In this document: positions 12,021-26,099 of the stretch, in pieces
How the letters are laid out: every line of letters begins with the position of its first letter
How positions within the stretch are numbered: the stretch's first letter is position 1
Assembly (NCBI RefSeq): GCF_047663525.1
Contig: NC_092588.1
Coordinates: 141,692,001 to 141,756,000 of the forward strand
Direction: 5' to 3'
DNA length: 64,000 nt
Origin: Anas platyrhynchos
Lineage: Eukaryota; Chordata; Aves; Anseriformes; Anatidae
Program-made: the position numbers and the translations under genes
The notes under the pieces: generated by a model
What the model was told of the DNA's origin: nothing
What the model saw: the letters and a program-made list of their open reading frames with translations, nothing else
Databases searched by the model: none

Positions 12021-15000
12021 CAGGGGAGCAGCTCAGGAGCCGCGCTGCCTGCTGCCTTCCCTCGCCTGCTTCTGTAAACATGGTTAATAGGGTCCTTGCG
12101 CTGCCTCACGGATGAGAAGGAGCTTGTTTCCAGAAAGTATTGTGCTTTCCTAAAAGTAGGAGTTGGTTATAACTTCCAGTATTTATCTTTTAAATATAGA
12201 ACTGGCAGAATTCTGCCATTCCTATAGCAGTAATTATTCAAGGAAGAAACAGCTGGGTTTAGGGCAGACCTGGGCATAATGAAATGTGCCTAGCGATACC
12301 TGAGCAGTTATCACAGACCAAGCAGGAAGGCATTTCAGTTTGGCACATGACTTTCTAGAATGTAATCGTAAAGACTTAGAGACCACAAGTCACAACAGGT
12401 GGATCCAGAGAACACCGCGGGTGTGTCCAAATCCGGAGTCTGGTGTCCAGCACGGGCTGCAGTTTAGGTGCATCCTCTTGCTGCAATCCCACTTACATTA
12501 AAAATGTCAGGACAATTAATACCTTAGGAATCTGGTGTTAAGAATATTTTTATAAATGAGTCTACAATTACAAACTCTACACTATCTATACAGTATGTAC
12601 ACAGAATCAGATACTATAATGATTTAAAATGATCTTGCTACGGATGCTTTGGTTCTTATGCTTAGCCAGATCTGTTTGCTTTTTAGTGGGCTAAGGATCT
12701 ACTCTTAACTATTGCTACAGTTGACAACACATATCAAAGAACAGAGGACCACATTTACAAAGTGAGGGAGGCCAGCTCCTGACCGTATCTGTTTTGGAAG
12801 TGATCTCTGTATATGAAGACTGAGGTATGTTGCAAAAAAGATGGTTCATGCTCACAGTGCTTTAAAATAAACTTAAGAAAATGTCATGAATTTGATAAAG
12901 AGCATATACAGATTTGTACAAACCTACACAGAGTAAATACTATTTCTGCAAAATATATAGGAGATCTTCATAATGGGTAAAATCCCTAAATACTTTTGCA
13001 TTTCAATTGCATTTCAAATGCCAGTGATTTGTGCCCACAAGCTCTTTAGAAGATAAAAAGTTTCTTCTTGCTGGGAAGAAAGCTTCTAAAGCCCACGTTT
13101 GTCTTAAAACTAATACAATCTGATTCAGTAACTACATGTTACATATGAAGCTGCTGTTGAATAAACATTATAGACCTAAGCTCTATAGTTTTGAAGCTAC
13201 TTATATTGCAGCTGGGATTTCAGATTAATTGTGCCACTGTTGTATGCCTACTGGTTTCTTCTGCCATCTGGACTATTCAGGTTACTACTAGAGTTTTCTG
13301 CCTCTTTTTAAACCACATTCTTTATCAGACCACAGGAATACAAGAGATTGTTCAAACTACACCACAGAAGGAACCCCACAGGCAGGAGTTTAAAGATTTG
13401 GAAAAGATTATGAACAAGACACTAAAAAATAAATTCCTCTGGCATTGTGCTGAAAAACTTAAGCAGGAAATGTTTGTTCGGTCAAGGTTGTTCCATCAAG
13501 GTTGGACAACTGCATTTTGTCAAGTCTTCTTTTGGTATTCTTCTCTTCCAATAGTTTTACAGGGCTCACTTCAGAAGTGCAAAGAAGTGTCAAGCTAATA
13601 ACAAATAAATAAGAATATGTAAATTAAAAACTAGATAAATTTAGCAGGGGCATAGTTGGAAGGGTAGTGCTAATAACAACAACCATCAATCTGCTCCTGC
13701 ATGTAAGATTATTAATTAGCATAAAATGTAATAGTTTGGGAGGTTTTTTTTAGTCTTGTTGCAAATGTGACAAATTCATGGGTCTATAAACCCACAGAAT
13801 TAACAGAAATCAGAATTAATTAGGTTCTTTGTGCATGACGAGAATGAAACTGCTAAGGATTTTGCTGTGGAGCTATATGTTCTTACTGGATATTTACATT
13901 GTTTTTCTACAGTCTGAACTGATGTAGAATGAATGAATTTTCAGTAGATTTTCAAACCCTTCTTAATTAGGGTCAAAATATGGTTAGTTAAAACACGGTA
14001 CTAGGGCCTTAATCGTAAAAAAGAATGTAAGCATTTAGAACTTTTCTATTATGTTTGTTTAGCTGTTTGTTCATAAACTAAAAATAGGAGGAAAAGAGTA
14101 AACACTTTCAGATATACAACCGTGGGACATAATCAAAGGGGAAAGGAACAAAGAAAATAGGGAAGAATAGTGAACTCATACTAACAAGTAGGTCTGGACA
14201 CATAGCCAAAAAGCATAAAGGAGCAGATGGAAAAAGCGACACACAAAGAAACAAAGCAGAGTTAGGACTTATATGCAAATCCCTTGTGAACAGTATTTAT
14301 ATCTTGGGCCTTCGCAAAACTAACTTTATAATTTCAGTTACACATCTTTTCCGCTCTTAGCTTGTTACTGATGAAAGCAGCACATGTAGTACCCACCCTT
14401 CCACAACTCTAATGTAAAGAAATACTGAAAACAGAAGATTGGGGGCAGGGGTATAATCAAGAAAACAGTCCAAGACAAATATTATCACATGGTTACCTGT
14501 TAGCCTTTGCAACTCCATTATGTATTCCCCTCCCAAGAAGTTATAATAAACATTTGACTACTCAATTTGATATGTAAACACCCAAAATAAACAAGAAAAG
14601 CATGAAAATCCAGAATATTTCAAGAGGTATGGCTTACCTAGGTGGAAGCTTGCCAATTAGGGGATGAAGTAAGAGCTCTTATTCTGGTTCTGCCTGTTGC
14701 TGCAGCTGTTATGTCAACAGCAGAACTGTAAATAATCTTATGAGGCATAAACCAGCATTTGTTAGTTGTTACAAGGTAAGTGATCCCCCTCCACCCCCAT
14801 CCCAATTGTTGCAGAAAAAGATGTGTACCTTTTAGGTAAAATGCTCACTGAAGACAATATGAAAAACAAAGTCAAGCAGATGCGGTACTTTAGGGTATGT
14901 TGAAAACAATTTAGAATTTCTTTCATATCCAGCTTTAATATATTCCGGAATTTTGAGTTCTTTTGCATTATCTGAAGCAGTTACCAAGTCCATAGGTGAC

Positions 15001-18000
15001 TGTTGAAGACCACAAGGGCAGCAAAAACTATTTGCCAGATTGTTAGGGATGTCTGTGAGAACATAAAGCAGTATTTTAAACCATTTCCCTACATTCAAGA
15101 ACCTAGAGGGATGGTAGGAAAAGCTGCACAAGTAGATAGAGCCAGGTAGCATCCTATCGGTAGCAGTATTGGTGTTAGACTTTACCTTTGTGACTGCTGC
15201 ACTATAGCAGCTATTGGAGTGGCACTGCAAAGTGGAATGTAGCTTCTGTCCATATCAAATTCAGCAGAATTAGCACCTTTGGGAACTGGAAAATTCAGCT
15301 TGAAAGCAATTTCAGCATCTAAGATCCACAAGTAAAACTCAGAGCATTTACCTGTCACAGTTAACCTGTACTGAGTCTACAAGACTGACTCAGGCTTAAT
15401 TTGATGATTTTTATATCAAGAAAATGGCTAAAAGCTGACATTCAGATGTTAGTCTGTTTTGTGTATTTTATGACCTTTCAATCTGCATTAGGTACTGCTT
15501 GACAGACTGTGGGGCTTGGACTTATTTGGTCCATGATAAACATCTTTAATACAAAACTATATTTTTGTTTGTTATTAATCTCACTGTGCCAGACTAGAGC
15601 AACTAGATCTTCACTTTGTAATTTCCTGGCTTCTGAAGATACTCTTCCTGCTTTTCAGGTTTGCGTTATTAATGTAGAGTTCTTCATAGCTGAAATAAAT
15701 GCAAACAAAAATTTCCTTTTGTCCTTTAATACTAATATAAACTTTATTTCCTTCATAATATTATGCAAATATTTCCCCTAACCAGCTATTGAGAAGATTG
15801 ACATTTGAATGATAAAAGATCATTTTCAAGAACCGCTGTTCACATCATATCCTGTGACAAACTCATGATGCACAGCTATGAAAATGAGTCAGGAAATTGT
15901 AAATATGTTGTGAGTCGCACCCTATGTATTGAATTTAACTGGTCGAGTTTGTTCTCCTTCTAAAAGAGGTTGTTCACTTGAGTTGTCCCTCTTTTTTTTT
16001 TTTCTCCTTTAAGTAAACTACAGCGAATTGGAGAATATCCACAAAAAAGAAGATTTCTTAACGTTTTAGATGAGTAAATGAGTAACAGTTCAAGGACTTT
16101 TTTTTTTCTTTTTTTTTTTTCTTTTTTTTTTCCCCAAAATAGCTCAGTCTTCTTTGATGTAATTTTGTATACTTCACAGCTTGCTTAGAATAAACATTGC
16201 AGTAACAGAAGTGCATTGAGAAGCAGAATCTGGCCCAGCAAGTTCTCCTGTAACACAGGCCTGCTAAATGTGCACGGCTGGCCAACCACCGAACTCTTCA
16301 GCTGCACAGAATAAACCCACACCCTGAGAGCACGGGAATGCTGCATTAAGACCATTTGCTCATTTTATTGTTTGTGTAAAAGACAGACCATCCCCCTTGA
16401 GCAAACAGCAAAATGGGGCTGTTTCTTCACTCTGTAGTACTTGGGGCCATGTGTTCAACGCTACTGATTTGTTTCCTCTGAAGAGAGAATTACTACATTG
16501 CTTCCTGAACATTCATATAGCCCTCCAAGCAATGCCGGAACAGTTCTAGAGGTACCTGTTCTTCTTTACAACTGCTTTGTAAGTTAAAGGGTTGAGTCAC
16601 CTACATTTTCCACGTGGGACTGACACCTAGCAAGAGTGAACTGAACATTAATTTAATTAATCTTGAGTGACCATATTGAGACAATAGTTATTATTTTACA
16701 ATGCTGTTATTATTTTACAATTATTATTTAGTGCTGTACAGGTTCAAATCATAACTTCCATTAATGTCAGGCATACGTATCCTGTATGTAAAACATGCGG
16801 ACTCTAATTGCAGCACTTGGGAACCCCAAAAATGCAGAAATGCATTGTTAATGGCTACCAGTGAAAAAGCCAGGTATAAGTAATTTGCCGTTGCATTTCA
16901 AATAATTTCTATGACAAAGACGCAACTAAGCCACATTGCTCCAGGGAATAACTTAAGTGCCTTCAATTTTTCTTCCTAGAACTCCTACTTTCCGATTGCT
17001 GAAACAAACGAGATGAGAGTTCTTGGAAAAGATCCTTTTGGTAAACAATTTGAATCCGTTCCCTTTATTGCGTGGTCTCGATTCATCCCTAGATGATCGT
17101 ATTTATTGTCATTATAAGCACCTAGGAGCCCTACTATGGACAAATATTCTACTGTGTCAGACACTCTGCAAAGAGAGAAGAAGATTATCCACTCCACAGA
17201 TAACTTTCAGTTTAAGCAGAAGAGAACAAAAGGCTACAGAGTGCCAGAGGAGTTAAAGGAAACTGCACTGGGCAACACGATAAAACTAATCTCAGTTTAC
17301 CAGCAGCTCAGCTGTTGTTAAATTCTTGGTAGGCATCACTGGAAAGAAACATTTGAGGAAGGAATTGAAGACAAAGCTACCCTGGTGTTTGTGTGAACTT
17401 CTCCATGCTGTGGAGTCAATGTGGAGAAGTAATGGAATAATGATTTAACAACACGGGCTGGTACTGTGATCGAACGAAAGTTTGTCATCACAGGAGCATC
17501 CAGATCAGCCTGTGTGAATGTAAACCACTGTTTGGCTATGCTCACTCATCTTACAACCATTTGTTGGAGGTACACTGTAGGAAAAAAATAGGTATATTTT
17601 TCATAACTTGGTGAAACAGCAGTCAGGTTTACCTCAGGACCCTTTAAACAGCAAAGAGCACAAACAAGAAACCCAACTCACCTTGTGTTCATCCCATAAT
17701 GCCACTGCTTAGCCTGAAGGATGAAAACCCTGAATTTACTCACACTCTGTTTACATAACATTACATAACAAAAAAGAGCTGGAGCAAGATCAAGGCAGAA
17801 AGAAAAAAACAAAACACAACCTAGGAATTCAGTGGTTGAGTATAAATGACTACCTCTGATACCCACTCGCAGGGAGCAATGGCCAGTCCTCGTGACTTTG
17901 GTCGGGCTCAATATACCTCTAGTTACGGAGGAGAATGATCGCAATCAGCTGCTGGACTCAGAAGCTGGCTTCCCTGACTATGGGAAATCTCAGGGAACCT

Positions 18001-20849
18001 TAATAATAGGTTTTGCCATCAGGCTCTCCTGTAATTATATTCTCAATATTATAAGCACCATAAAACCGAGGATGAAAGCACTGACTGGGACTAGTATTTA
18101 TCTAGACCTCCCATTAATCTGCATATAGGTGAAGTTTTCTTATCTGAACAATGTCTGGCTTCATTAGCGTTGAAATTGCCAGATACGTTGTTTTCCCTGA
18201 AACATATGGCAGCGGAAGGACTAGATTTCAGCTTTGTGGCAGACTGATCACAACAGCAGTTTGTGATGCCAATTTTTTTTTTTTTTACAAAAATATACAA
18301 AAGGCCAGAATGTGCCCTCCTATAAAAACAAATCAAGATAAAACTCATAGAGACTGAGGAAAATAAAATTATTGAGGAATTTCTCCCATATTATTTCTCC
18401 CATAGAATTTCACCCTTACGATTTCATGAGGGGAATAAGGTTACCCCTCTGCGAGGAAGGTTTTGAAGAAGTACCCTCAGACTTAGTGGCTAAGCATGCA
18501 TGCAGATCCTGAGAAAACAGTGCCTTGAGACCAGCCACATGGAGCCCATCTGCTTCTACCAGCTCTGATGCTTGCTTGAGGCAGCTCTATCAGAGCCGTG
18601 CAATCAGGAACTCCCTGTGTTTGTGATGATGCCGTATCTGATTCCTTACTTCCTGAATATAAATGGTTTCATTCTGAAAAACAGCCAGTCAGATATTTAT
18701 CATAATTTCATGTTGCTATATTTAAAAAATGGATGCACAGTTTGTCATACACAACTTTCAACAGGAAATATTTTCAGTTTGTGGCACCATAACTCTTACT
18801 GACCAACGGAGAATTGATACCCTCTTTAGTGTGAGTTTTATGGTGGCTATCCAATATAGTACTGGCTATTTAAAAATACCAGGTTGAAAAGATGACTATT
18901 AAACATTATACGTATTTTGATTATGTTCTTTCTCATTATTTAATTGTCAATAATTGACTGGTGAATTTAGAGAATGTTTCAACCAGTAATACTATTTTTG
19001 CCTATGAACAGAACTCCCATAATGGTGGCTGTTTTTTCAGAATGAAGTTAAAACTGTATTACAGAAAGGTACAAGTCCCACAGCTTCTGTGATTTAGTTC
19101 TGTTTTACTGGTAGCTGATAATAAACAATTCTGCTGAAATTTCACTTTTATATTTGCAAGAATTTATTGAATTTCTGAAGACTAAACCTATTCTAGTCAG
19201 GACTGGTATCATTCTACAGACCATCTGTGAGGGTGAAACACCTAGAAATTATGATCTGGAAAGGCAAAGTGTAGTAAAATAAAATAAAGTAAAATTAAAC
19301 AAAATAAAATAAATCATCCATTCTAAGTACAGTTGTTTGTAGGAGAGCATTTGATCTATCTTGAGTCTGCTTTAGTTTCCCATCAATTTTTTTTTAATCA
19401 TGTGCCAACTGTCACAGTCAGTAGAAAGGTTACCATTGGCAGCAGTAAGTTTGAATTACATACTTAACACATTTGCTTAGTTACACAACTTGCCTTCTCA
19501 GCAAGTGCTCAGAATATATTGAAAACCTCAGAAAAAACCTCCAGCAGCTTGTGTCACTATAAAAATGCCACACAGTCAAGTTGGGGGAGGTTGGAAGCTC
19601 CTGCTGAAGAAAATCTATTGAACTGTAAATAAAATCAAAGTTATAAGAAGCATTTTAATGTTGAAATGTTAAGGAATGTCTGAGATGACATGCTTTCATA
19701 CACTAGTCTTTTGTTTTATTTTGTTTTTAAAACAAGAAGACAGTGTAGGATGTTTTGTAACTAAAGAACATTATAATTTCCCTTAGTTTATAAATACCAC
19801 AGTAAAAGTTCTGCTCTCAGGTCTGCACACCGGGTCTCAACCTGAGCTACTTCTAGGGAGTTCCTCAGAATACCATAGTGAGGACCTACAGTTCTGAAGA
19901 TACAGGTTGGAGAAAGGCTGCCCTGTAAGACTAGTTGAAGAGTTGCTTATGTTATTATTTATTATCTTTTATGAAGGAACGAATCTATCAGAATAATTGA
20001 GTTAATTCATGATTTTTCTTTAGTTATAACGACAAGCACACGTTAGTTGACTCACAAACATTACACCTTCAATTACTGGCATTTCTTGACCGTATAAATA
20101 CAGATTCTGTAAATTTATTTTACCAGAGCTAAAGGGAAAGAACATTATCCTTCCCTGTGTACTTTAAAAGGTTTTCATTTTAATACATTTTTCCATAATC
20201 ATTAATGTTGATATAGGGTCTCATAGAATACACATCAAAATAAGTGTGGCCTAGTTGCTTGTCCTAACTTTTGGAATACACAATCACCAACTTTGCATTT
20301 TCATAAAGTTAGCACTGATGAAAGGGAAGATCCAAATCCAGATCCTCAGCAGAACTCAGCCAAATGGTCTAAAAAAAGATGAGACTGAGGCAGTGGGAAT
20401 GCATGCTGTTTTCAAGTCAAAAGCTGCCTTTTTATTTTAAGCCACAAAAAACATCCATGTTTGGTTATATTGCATTTCTTAAGAAATCTTCTTGTACTTC
20501 ATTAGCAGATAATGTGGCATGCTATTAAGTGATTATAGTCAGCGTGGCTTTGTTAAAATATACAGTATGATTTTTTTTGAGTAAACAGTAAAGGAATTTC
20601 ATATTTTTTGAAACCACAGTTTTCTTTCAGCTTATTTTATACCTTTCAAAAATAGACATTACTGCTTTACTGCAAGTTAGAAACAACAAAATACACATTC
20701 CTGCTCACCCCAAGCTTTCTGAGTGCATGTCATAGACAAGTTTAAGATGCACAAGAAATATAACTTAGAATCACTGTGAAGTCTTCAAGGTCCTTTCCGG
20801 GCAGATTTATGAAATTAACTAACGCACATGAAAATCTGGCTTTTAATAG
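12021..20849. other. intergenic DNA between PRTFDC1 and ENKUR
   Basis: AT-rich DNA with no recognised gene. Open frames up to 135 codons (13191-13598 plus; 14832-15230 minus) show no domain and no convincing splice or promoter context. Small tandem duplications occur, for example GTTATTATTTTACAAT at 16687-16702 and 16706-16721, along with several homopolymer runs. Any ENKUR 3' UTR would extend left from 21782 into the right end of this block. Confidence 0.7.
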
Positions 20850-20855
20850 TTTATT
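20850..20855 (-). terminator. ENKUR: candidate ENKUR polyadenylation signal
   Basis: AATAAA on the minus strand (TTTATT on plus) about 0.93 kb downstream of the ENKUR stop. It was chosen only by position and hexamer; other hexamers exist further left. If a sixth exon exists, the true site may be elsewhere. Confidence 0.25.
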
Positions 20856-21782
20856 TAAAATGCTTGACACCATCCTCTTCTGCTGTCAGATATTATGAAG
20901 TCACAACAGCTGCTGGTGGAAATAATTGAAATAATACAGAAAAAGCTGTGTTCTGAAGTAAAGGTTAAGCAGTAAGAAAGAAAAGCATTTTTTCTTTTTA
21001 TGGAAATAATTGCTGTACACTATGTCAATATCATTTCTGCCTAGGTCATGACTCACACAGTAATATATTGTTTTCATTCTAACTTTACACATATAAAAGC
21101 AATCAAAACACATTTTTGTACTTTAGTTGTAGATTTAATATAGTATTATGGTGTTATTTTTTACATCAGAATACCAAGCTACATGTGGTATCCATATTGC
21201 TTGAGTTCCTATATTATTATAGGCTTCTGCTACAAAATTTGTTTTTAGTAACAAAAAATGAATACACAAAATGTTATGTAGAAGCCAAGCCATTTAGAAA
21301 TACAATCGTTCAAGCTTTTAAGTAAAGCACAACAGCTCTTTAATAACTAGACCAGAAGCCATCCCACCCTGAAGTTGTATTTACCAAGCTGTCTTCAGCA
21401 GCCAATTATTCCACTTAGTTTTTGCTACGAGGGAAAGAAGTGCTCCAAACATACAAAACAGTATTTCTTATGCTTTTTGTGTGATATTTATAGACATTTT
21501 AGTAGTTGATAAAAATTACAAAGAAAAATAGATTAAAATCATGTTCATATATTTGAAGTCATATTAAACATCCTATTTGAAAAACTTGTGGATTACACAG
21601 ATGAGAATTAGCTATGTGTAACAATTTTTATAAGAAGCTACATCTTTATGTTAGTTGAATATTACCTTCTTCTGAATAGTTGAAACTTTCAATTTCTTTT
21701 TTCAGCTTTGTGCTTTTTTTTTTTTTTCTTGGAAGGACAGGGGTATAGAAGGAGAAAAGCGGCAATATCTGAAAAACAGTCC

Positions 21783-21956
21783 TTACTTATTTGCAATGTA
21801 GATAACTTTATGCTTCTCAATTACATCTATGTCATGCTCCAGTTGTTTCATCTGTGATTCCAGCTTTGCTTTATGCAACTTCTTGGGTATGGTGTCTATT
21901 TCTACCGAAAGACACTGAAATTCATGATGCACTTCCTCCCAGTTCTTTTTCAGCCC
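21783..21956 (-). CDS. ENKUR: ENKUR coding exon 5 (residues 197-253, stop)
   Basis: Acceptor CTAG|GGG at 21958-21957, then GLKKNWEEVHHEFQCLSVEI and, later, MKQLEHDIDVIEKHKVIYIA followed by NK and a TAA stop (21785-21783). This is the rest of the Enkurin domain. The last bases read AATAAGTAAGG, which also matches a splice donor (AA|GTAAGG). Human enkurin, as I remember it, ends in IANNA, so the exon may instead be spliced to a short terminal exon; see findings. Confidence 0.92.
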   Translation of the reverse strand, partial: GLKKNWEEVHHEFQCLSVEIDTIPKKLHKAKLESQMKQLEHDIDVIEKHKVIYIANK

Positions 21957-24900
21957 CTAGTGCCATCAGAAGAAAAGGAAATACATGAGAAAAATATATT
22001 TCATTAAGAATAGTATGCACATTGCATAAGAATAATATGCAAATTGCATTTTTTTTTAATTACCTTTGATTGTCACAGCAATGTTAAAACAATAGATAAA
22101 TATATGAATAGTGTTTAATCGTCTTAAATAGTTGGACTAAATCAATTAAATGCTTAAAAGTCAGGGTAGCTGCAACAGAAATAATTTTGATTCATTTTGA
22201 TATAAGGAATGATCTTCAAAAAACCCTGTGCTTTGGAGAGAAAAAATTAGTCTTTAAGAGGAATAACCAAGTAATCATCAAACTAGCCAATGAAGGAGGA
22301 GCTACAAAAATTAGAAACCGACAAAAGTATGTCAGTGTGACTAAGAGTCAGCTCCACAGCCTACCAGGAACTCAAGGAAGACTCTACACTTCGTTTCCAG
22401 TCCTGTGTATCTTCAAGAAAAAAAATGTATAAAGTTAATAAAGAGTGAAGCTTCCTTATGCTATGTAAGAGACTTTCTATGCTGTTAATAATGTACAGGT
22501 AGGCAACTTTAAATGATCTATTGTATTTAAATCTAGTATGCTCACTGAGGAACTTCTAGGGTTCATAAAAGCTCCTCCAAAACTCATGTCACTCCAATTA
22601 CTACTTTTCTCCAAAAAGCAACAGGAATTATTTTACAAACCTCACCACAGAAACCACTTCCCTCATAAACAGCAACCTTGCTGCTGCAGATACCACTGCA
22701 TCGCACATGGTGCTACTGACCTTAAGAGATCACAAGAATACCAGTGCTTGGAAATCCAGCCCAAACTCAATGGCATTCTCACTCAGTTTGCCTCACCACC
22801 AGCTTCTATTCCAGCAACTGAGACCTTCTTCAGACCATGGGCACCTAACTGATCTCACAGTATTTTAACTGTTATGAGCTATTTTAAAGAAATTCTAAAT
22901 AATTGCATTCCTTCCCTAATCTACATCTACAATAACATACACATGCAACTTCTTTATCATTTGGACTAAGAAATGTAGCTGTCACTGACCCTATCACCAA
23001 AAATTTAAACAACTGCCACCTTTCTGGAGTGAGGCTACACAAAGAACTACTAAAGTACCTGCCACATATAAAAACCCAGGACTAAAACCCTGCCTCAAGC
23101 AGACAAACAAAAAGCAATAATCTGAAACATAATAAAATTTTAAACTTGTCTTTACATCCTCACAATTAGTGCAACACATGCTCTTACTTTCTCTCCTAAA
23201 GAGGATGACCAAAATCTGCACATCCTGTATATTGCCTATACCACAGGAGTGTAGGTTACTCAATGCACAAATGTCCTCATGAAAACTCTGTGCGTGTACT
23301 TAATAATCACACCTACTATAAGGAATTCATGCAGCAGTCAGCAAGCAATATAATATGGCTATTGGTGAGAGAACACTTTTCCAAAACAACTTCATTTTTT
23401 TGGCTCTCAGTTTTGTTTCCTTAAGCGATATCACAAAATATCTTCAGAAATGAAGAACTGAGGTTAATCTCCCAGGAACTCCATTTTCAACTCTCCTCTG
23501 TGATTCAACTGATACACTGATTTCATGGAACACTGTGATTTCCAAATTCAGGTCCTTCTTCTCCACTAGTCATCTTTTCTCCCAGACTTGATTATTACCT
23601 TGCTGAAGTTCAATTTACAAGAATTATTCTTAATCCTAGCTTTGAATTTGTTGCTTCCATTTTAGATCTCAAGGGCTGTTGTTCCTAAAAACTTGTCTGA
23701 TTTGGTCCACTGTATGAATGGATTTAACAGGAAAAATGTCCTTTCCCTGCAAATGCCTACTAAGCATAACATACATTTTAATATGAACTAATATTTGACT
23801 AATTCAAAGCAGTGTATTTGTTGCACAGAAATTCATATTTTTTTGTATATTCATACCAGGCATTGACTTGGTGTTCCCTACAAAGGTTATTCCAACATCC
23901 TTTATATAAAAATGCCTACATAAATTTAAAAACTGTCTCAACACATGAAAGAAGAGCAATGTGCAAGGCTGTTTATTTACTGTCTTGTAATGCTACTTGT
24001 CTTTTAATCTAAGGCTGTAAAGCATTTATATAAGGCTTCTAGTCTACCAGGCATAAGGTATACTTTACAGATATATCATCATGAAAATAAATACAGCATT
24101 TCTGATATTTTGAAAGAAAAGTCATTCATAACTTTTTGAATAATTCTACTTTCTCTACATTAGTAAAAACTGGTTTGGAAATCGTTGAAAACAGTGGGGT
24201 TAAAAACACATTAAAACATCCACTCATCACAACTTACTCTATCCCTGTAGAGTGAAGAGATCAAAACCAGTTCAAGATTCCCTGTGTAAAAATCTCCCTC
24301 ACAGCTCCTCCAACAGCAATGTAATGTGCTGACCACTATTGCTCTGGGCTAGACCACAAACTGAAGATCTAACTCTATATAAGGAATTCGAATACATGCT
24401 GGATCAGTGAGAAATATGTACTGCATTTATCAACATTCTCTTTTATTCTCATGAAAAGTTCAACCAAAGTAAGCATAATGTAGTTCAAAAATGTTGGCAC
24501 AAATTACTTCCATTTATTTTTGTAGGTTCATAAGGCTTGATTTTGTTCTCAGACATCTATTGCCACATATTCTTTCAAATCAGATAGTGCACATGTGTTC
24601 AATAGCAATGTCAATTATTTTTAAAAGACAGGATTTCCCATATGTCTACAGCTGAGCACTGGGTAGGAGTCTCATACCCTGAGGACACTAATTCCTCCTG
24701 GAGATACATCTGTGTGAGTCATCTGGCCCATGGCTGAGCACATTTTTGAAAACTTTAAACAAAAATACTGATTTAACAAAAATAGTCCCCACCTTTCTTT
24801 AATTAAAAAAAAAAAAAAGAAAAAAGATTTCTGCTCACTCTTGTATTTTAATAATAAAGAACATAATTTTAATTAAAAAAAAAAATCAGAACTGTGAGCA

Positions 24901-25952
24901 TCTGAACTGACATGCCTTCTTTCACACATATTTTTGCTGCACAGCCAACTTGCTGGACCATCATATTGTCCCATGCCTTCCTCACCGTAACAGTATCTTC
25001 ATCTTCCCCCTTACTGTTATATTCCTTATACTGTGGCCAATGTGATACCCTCACTTCTCTCCCAGCTAACCTTTGTAAGTAAGTTAGACACTGGGTTTTG
25101 TCTCTAGTTATTCTGCTGATTATTTTTTTTTTGTGGGAATTTAGCATCTTAGAGATGTCAATCCACCTGCTAATTTGCTTCAGATGTCTGCCAAGATACA
25201 AAGACATTAAGGAACAGACTGACAAACAGATACCATAGTAATGTAAGCCTAATTTTCATAGGAAATTTGGCTAAAAGTGGTTATGAGAAATTCCATTTTA
25301 AAAAATGGATATAATTTAAAAATGTTTATTTTCTCTTTTTGTCTTCTTTTTCCCTTCTCTATATCTTTTATGGCATTATTTCATTTTAGAAAGACTTCTA
25401 CAATAAAAACTTTCTGAAAGACAGTATACAAAAGAGTTTGACAAAATAGAATTTTCCAGTCATTGTTCTATATATATATTGCAGTTTAATTGTGTTTGCT
25501 GGTTTTGCCACATTTAAAAGCATGGCCTTATATTTTAGCCAGTGAGGTTACAAGATGAAGACAGAAACTGCCAATAAATGTAGCAATGATGATATACATC
25601 AGGAAAAAAAATATTGTGATTTATATTTTCTATGATTCACAAGCAGAGAGTCAGAACTGTCTCCAGACCCATATAGGCTATTTTCCGCATTTCTTTAAGT
25701 TTCACTGAAATTCCAAGTAATTAAAGAGGACATGAATCTAACAGAATTTAAGTACCTGTAAAACAGGACTAAAACTATAGATAGATCAGCTCCTTTCAGC
25801 TCAATTTGCAATTGTTCTATAGCTCCATCTAGTGAAAAAGTAGGTAACTCGTTTGCCTTGCTTAAAGATCTAATTTTATTATTCATATTGATTTACATTA
25901 CCTCATTAATCTTATGTACATGTTACTAATTACACTAAGTCAAAATATGTAC
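21957..25952 (-). other. ENKUR: ENKUR intron 4
   Basis: An intron of about 4 kb, AT-rich. The part near 22450-23100 is less AT-rich and reads like old repeat remnant, but no family could be named. The 81- to 118-codon open frames here are unsupported. Confidence 0.8.
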
Positions 25953-26099
25953 CTGTAGAAGATTTTCCCTTTCTTCATCAGATAACTGCTTCATGGCTTT
26001 TTTCTTGAGACACTCCAAGACCTGGGTCTCATAATCTTTCTGAGCTTTCTTTGTTTCTTCAGTTCTCTGTGTCACATATTTTGGTGTAATACCATAATC
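25953..26099 (-). CDS. ENKUR: ENKUR coding exon 4 (residues 148-196)
   Basis: A 147-bp in-phase exon with acceptor CTAG|GAT and donor CTACAG|GTACAT. It encodes DYGITPKYVTQRTEETKKAQ and continues to MKQLSDEERENLLQ. This starts the C-terminal Enkurin domain (helical, IQ-like, calmodulin-binding in mammals). The high Lys, Glu and Gln content suits a coiled coil. Confidence 0.96.

Noticed and set aside
11448..12115. Several 110-172-codon frames in the PRTFDC1 island
   Set aside because: Stop-poor GC-rich and polypurine DNA; only the 19-codon exon 1 on minus fits the gene.
13191..13598. 135-codon plus-strand frame between PRTFDC1 and ENKUR
   Set aside because: No recognisable domain, no promoter or splice context, and AT-rich surroundings; likely chance.
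14832..15230. 132-codon minus-strand frame
   Set aside because: No domain and no gene context; chance frame.
24869..25225. 118-codon minus frame in ENKUR intron 4
   Set aside because: Right strand for ENKUR, but enkurin exons 4 and 5 join in phase without it and it has no enkurin similarity.
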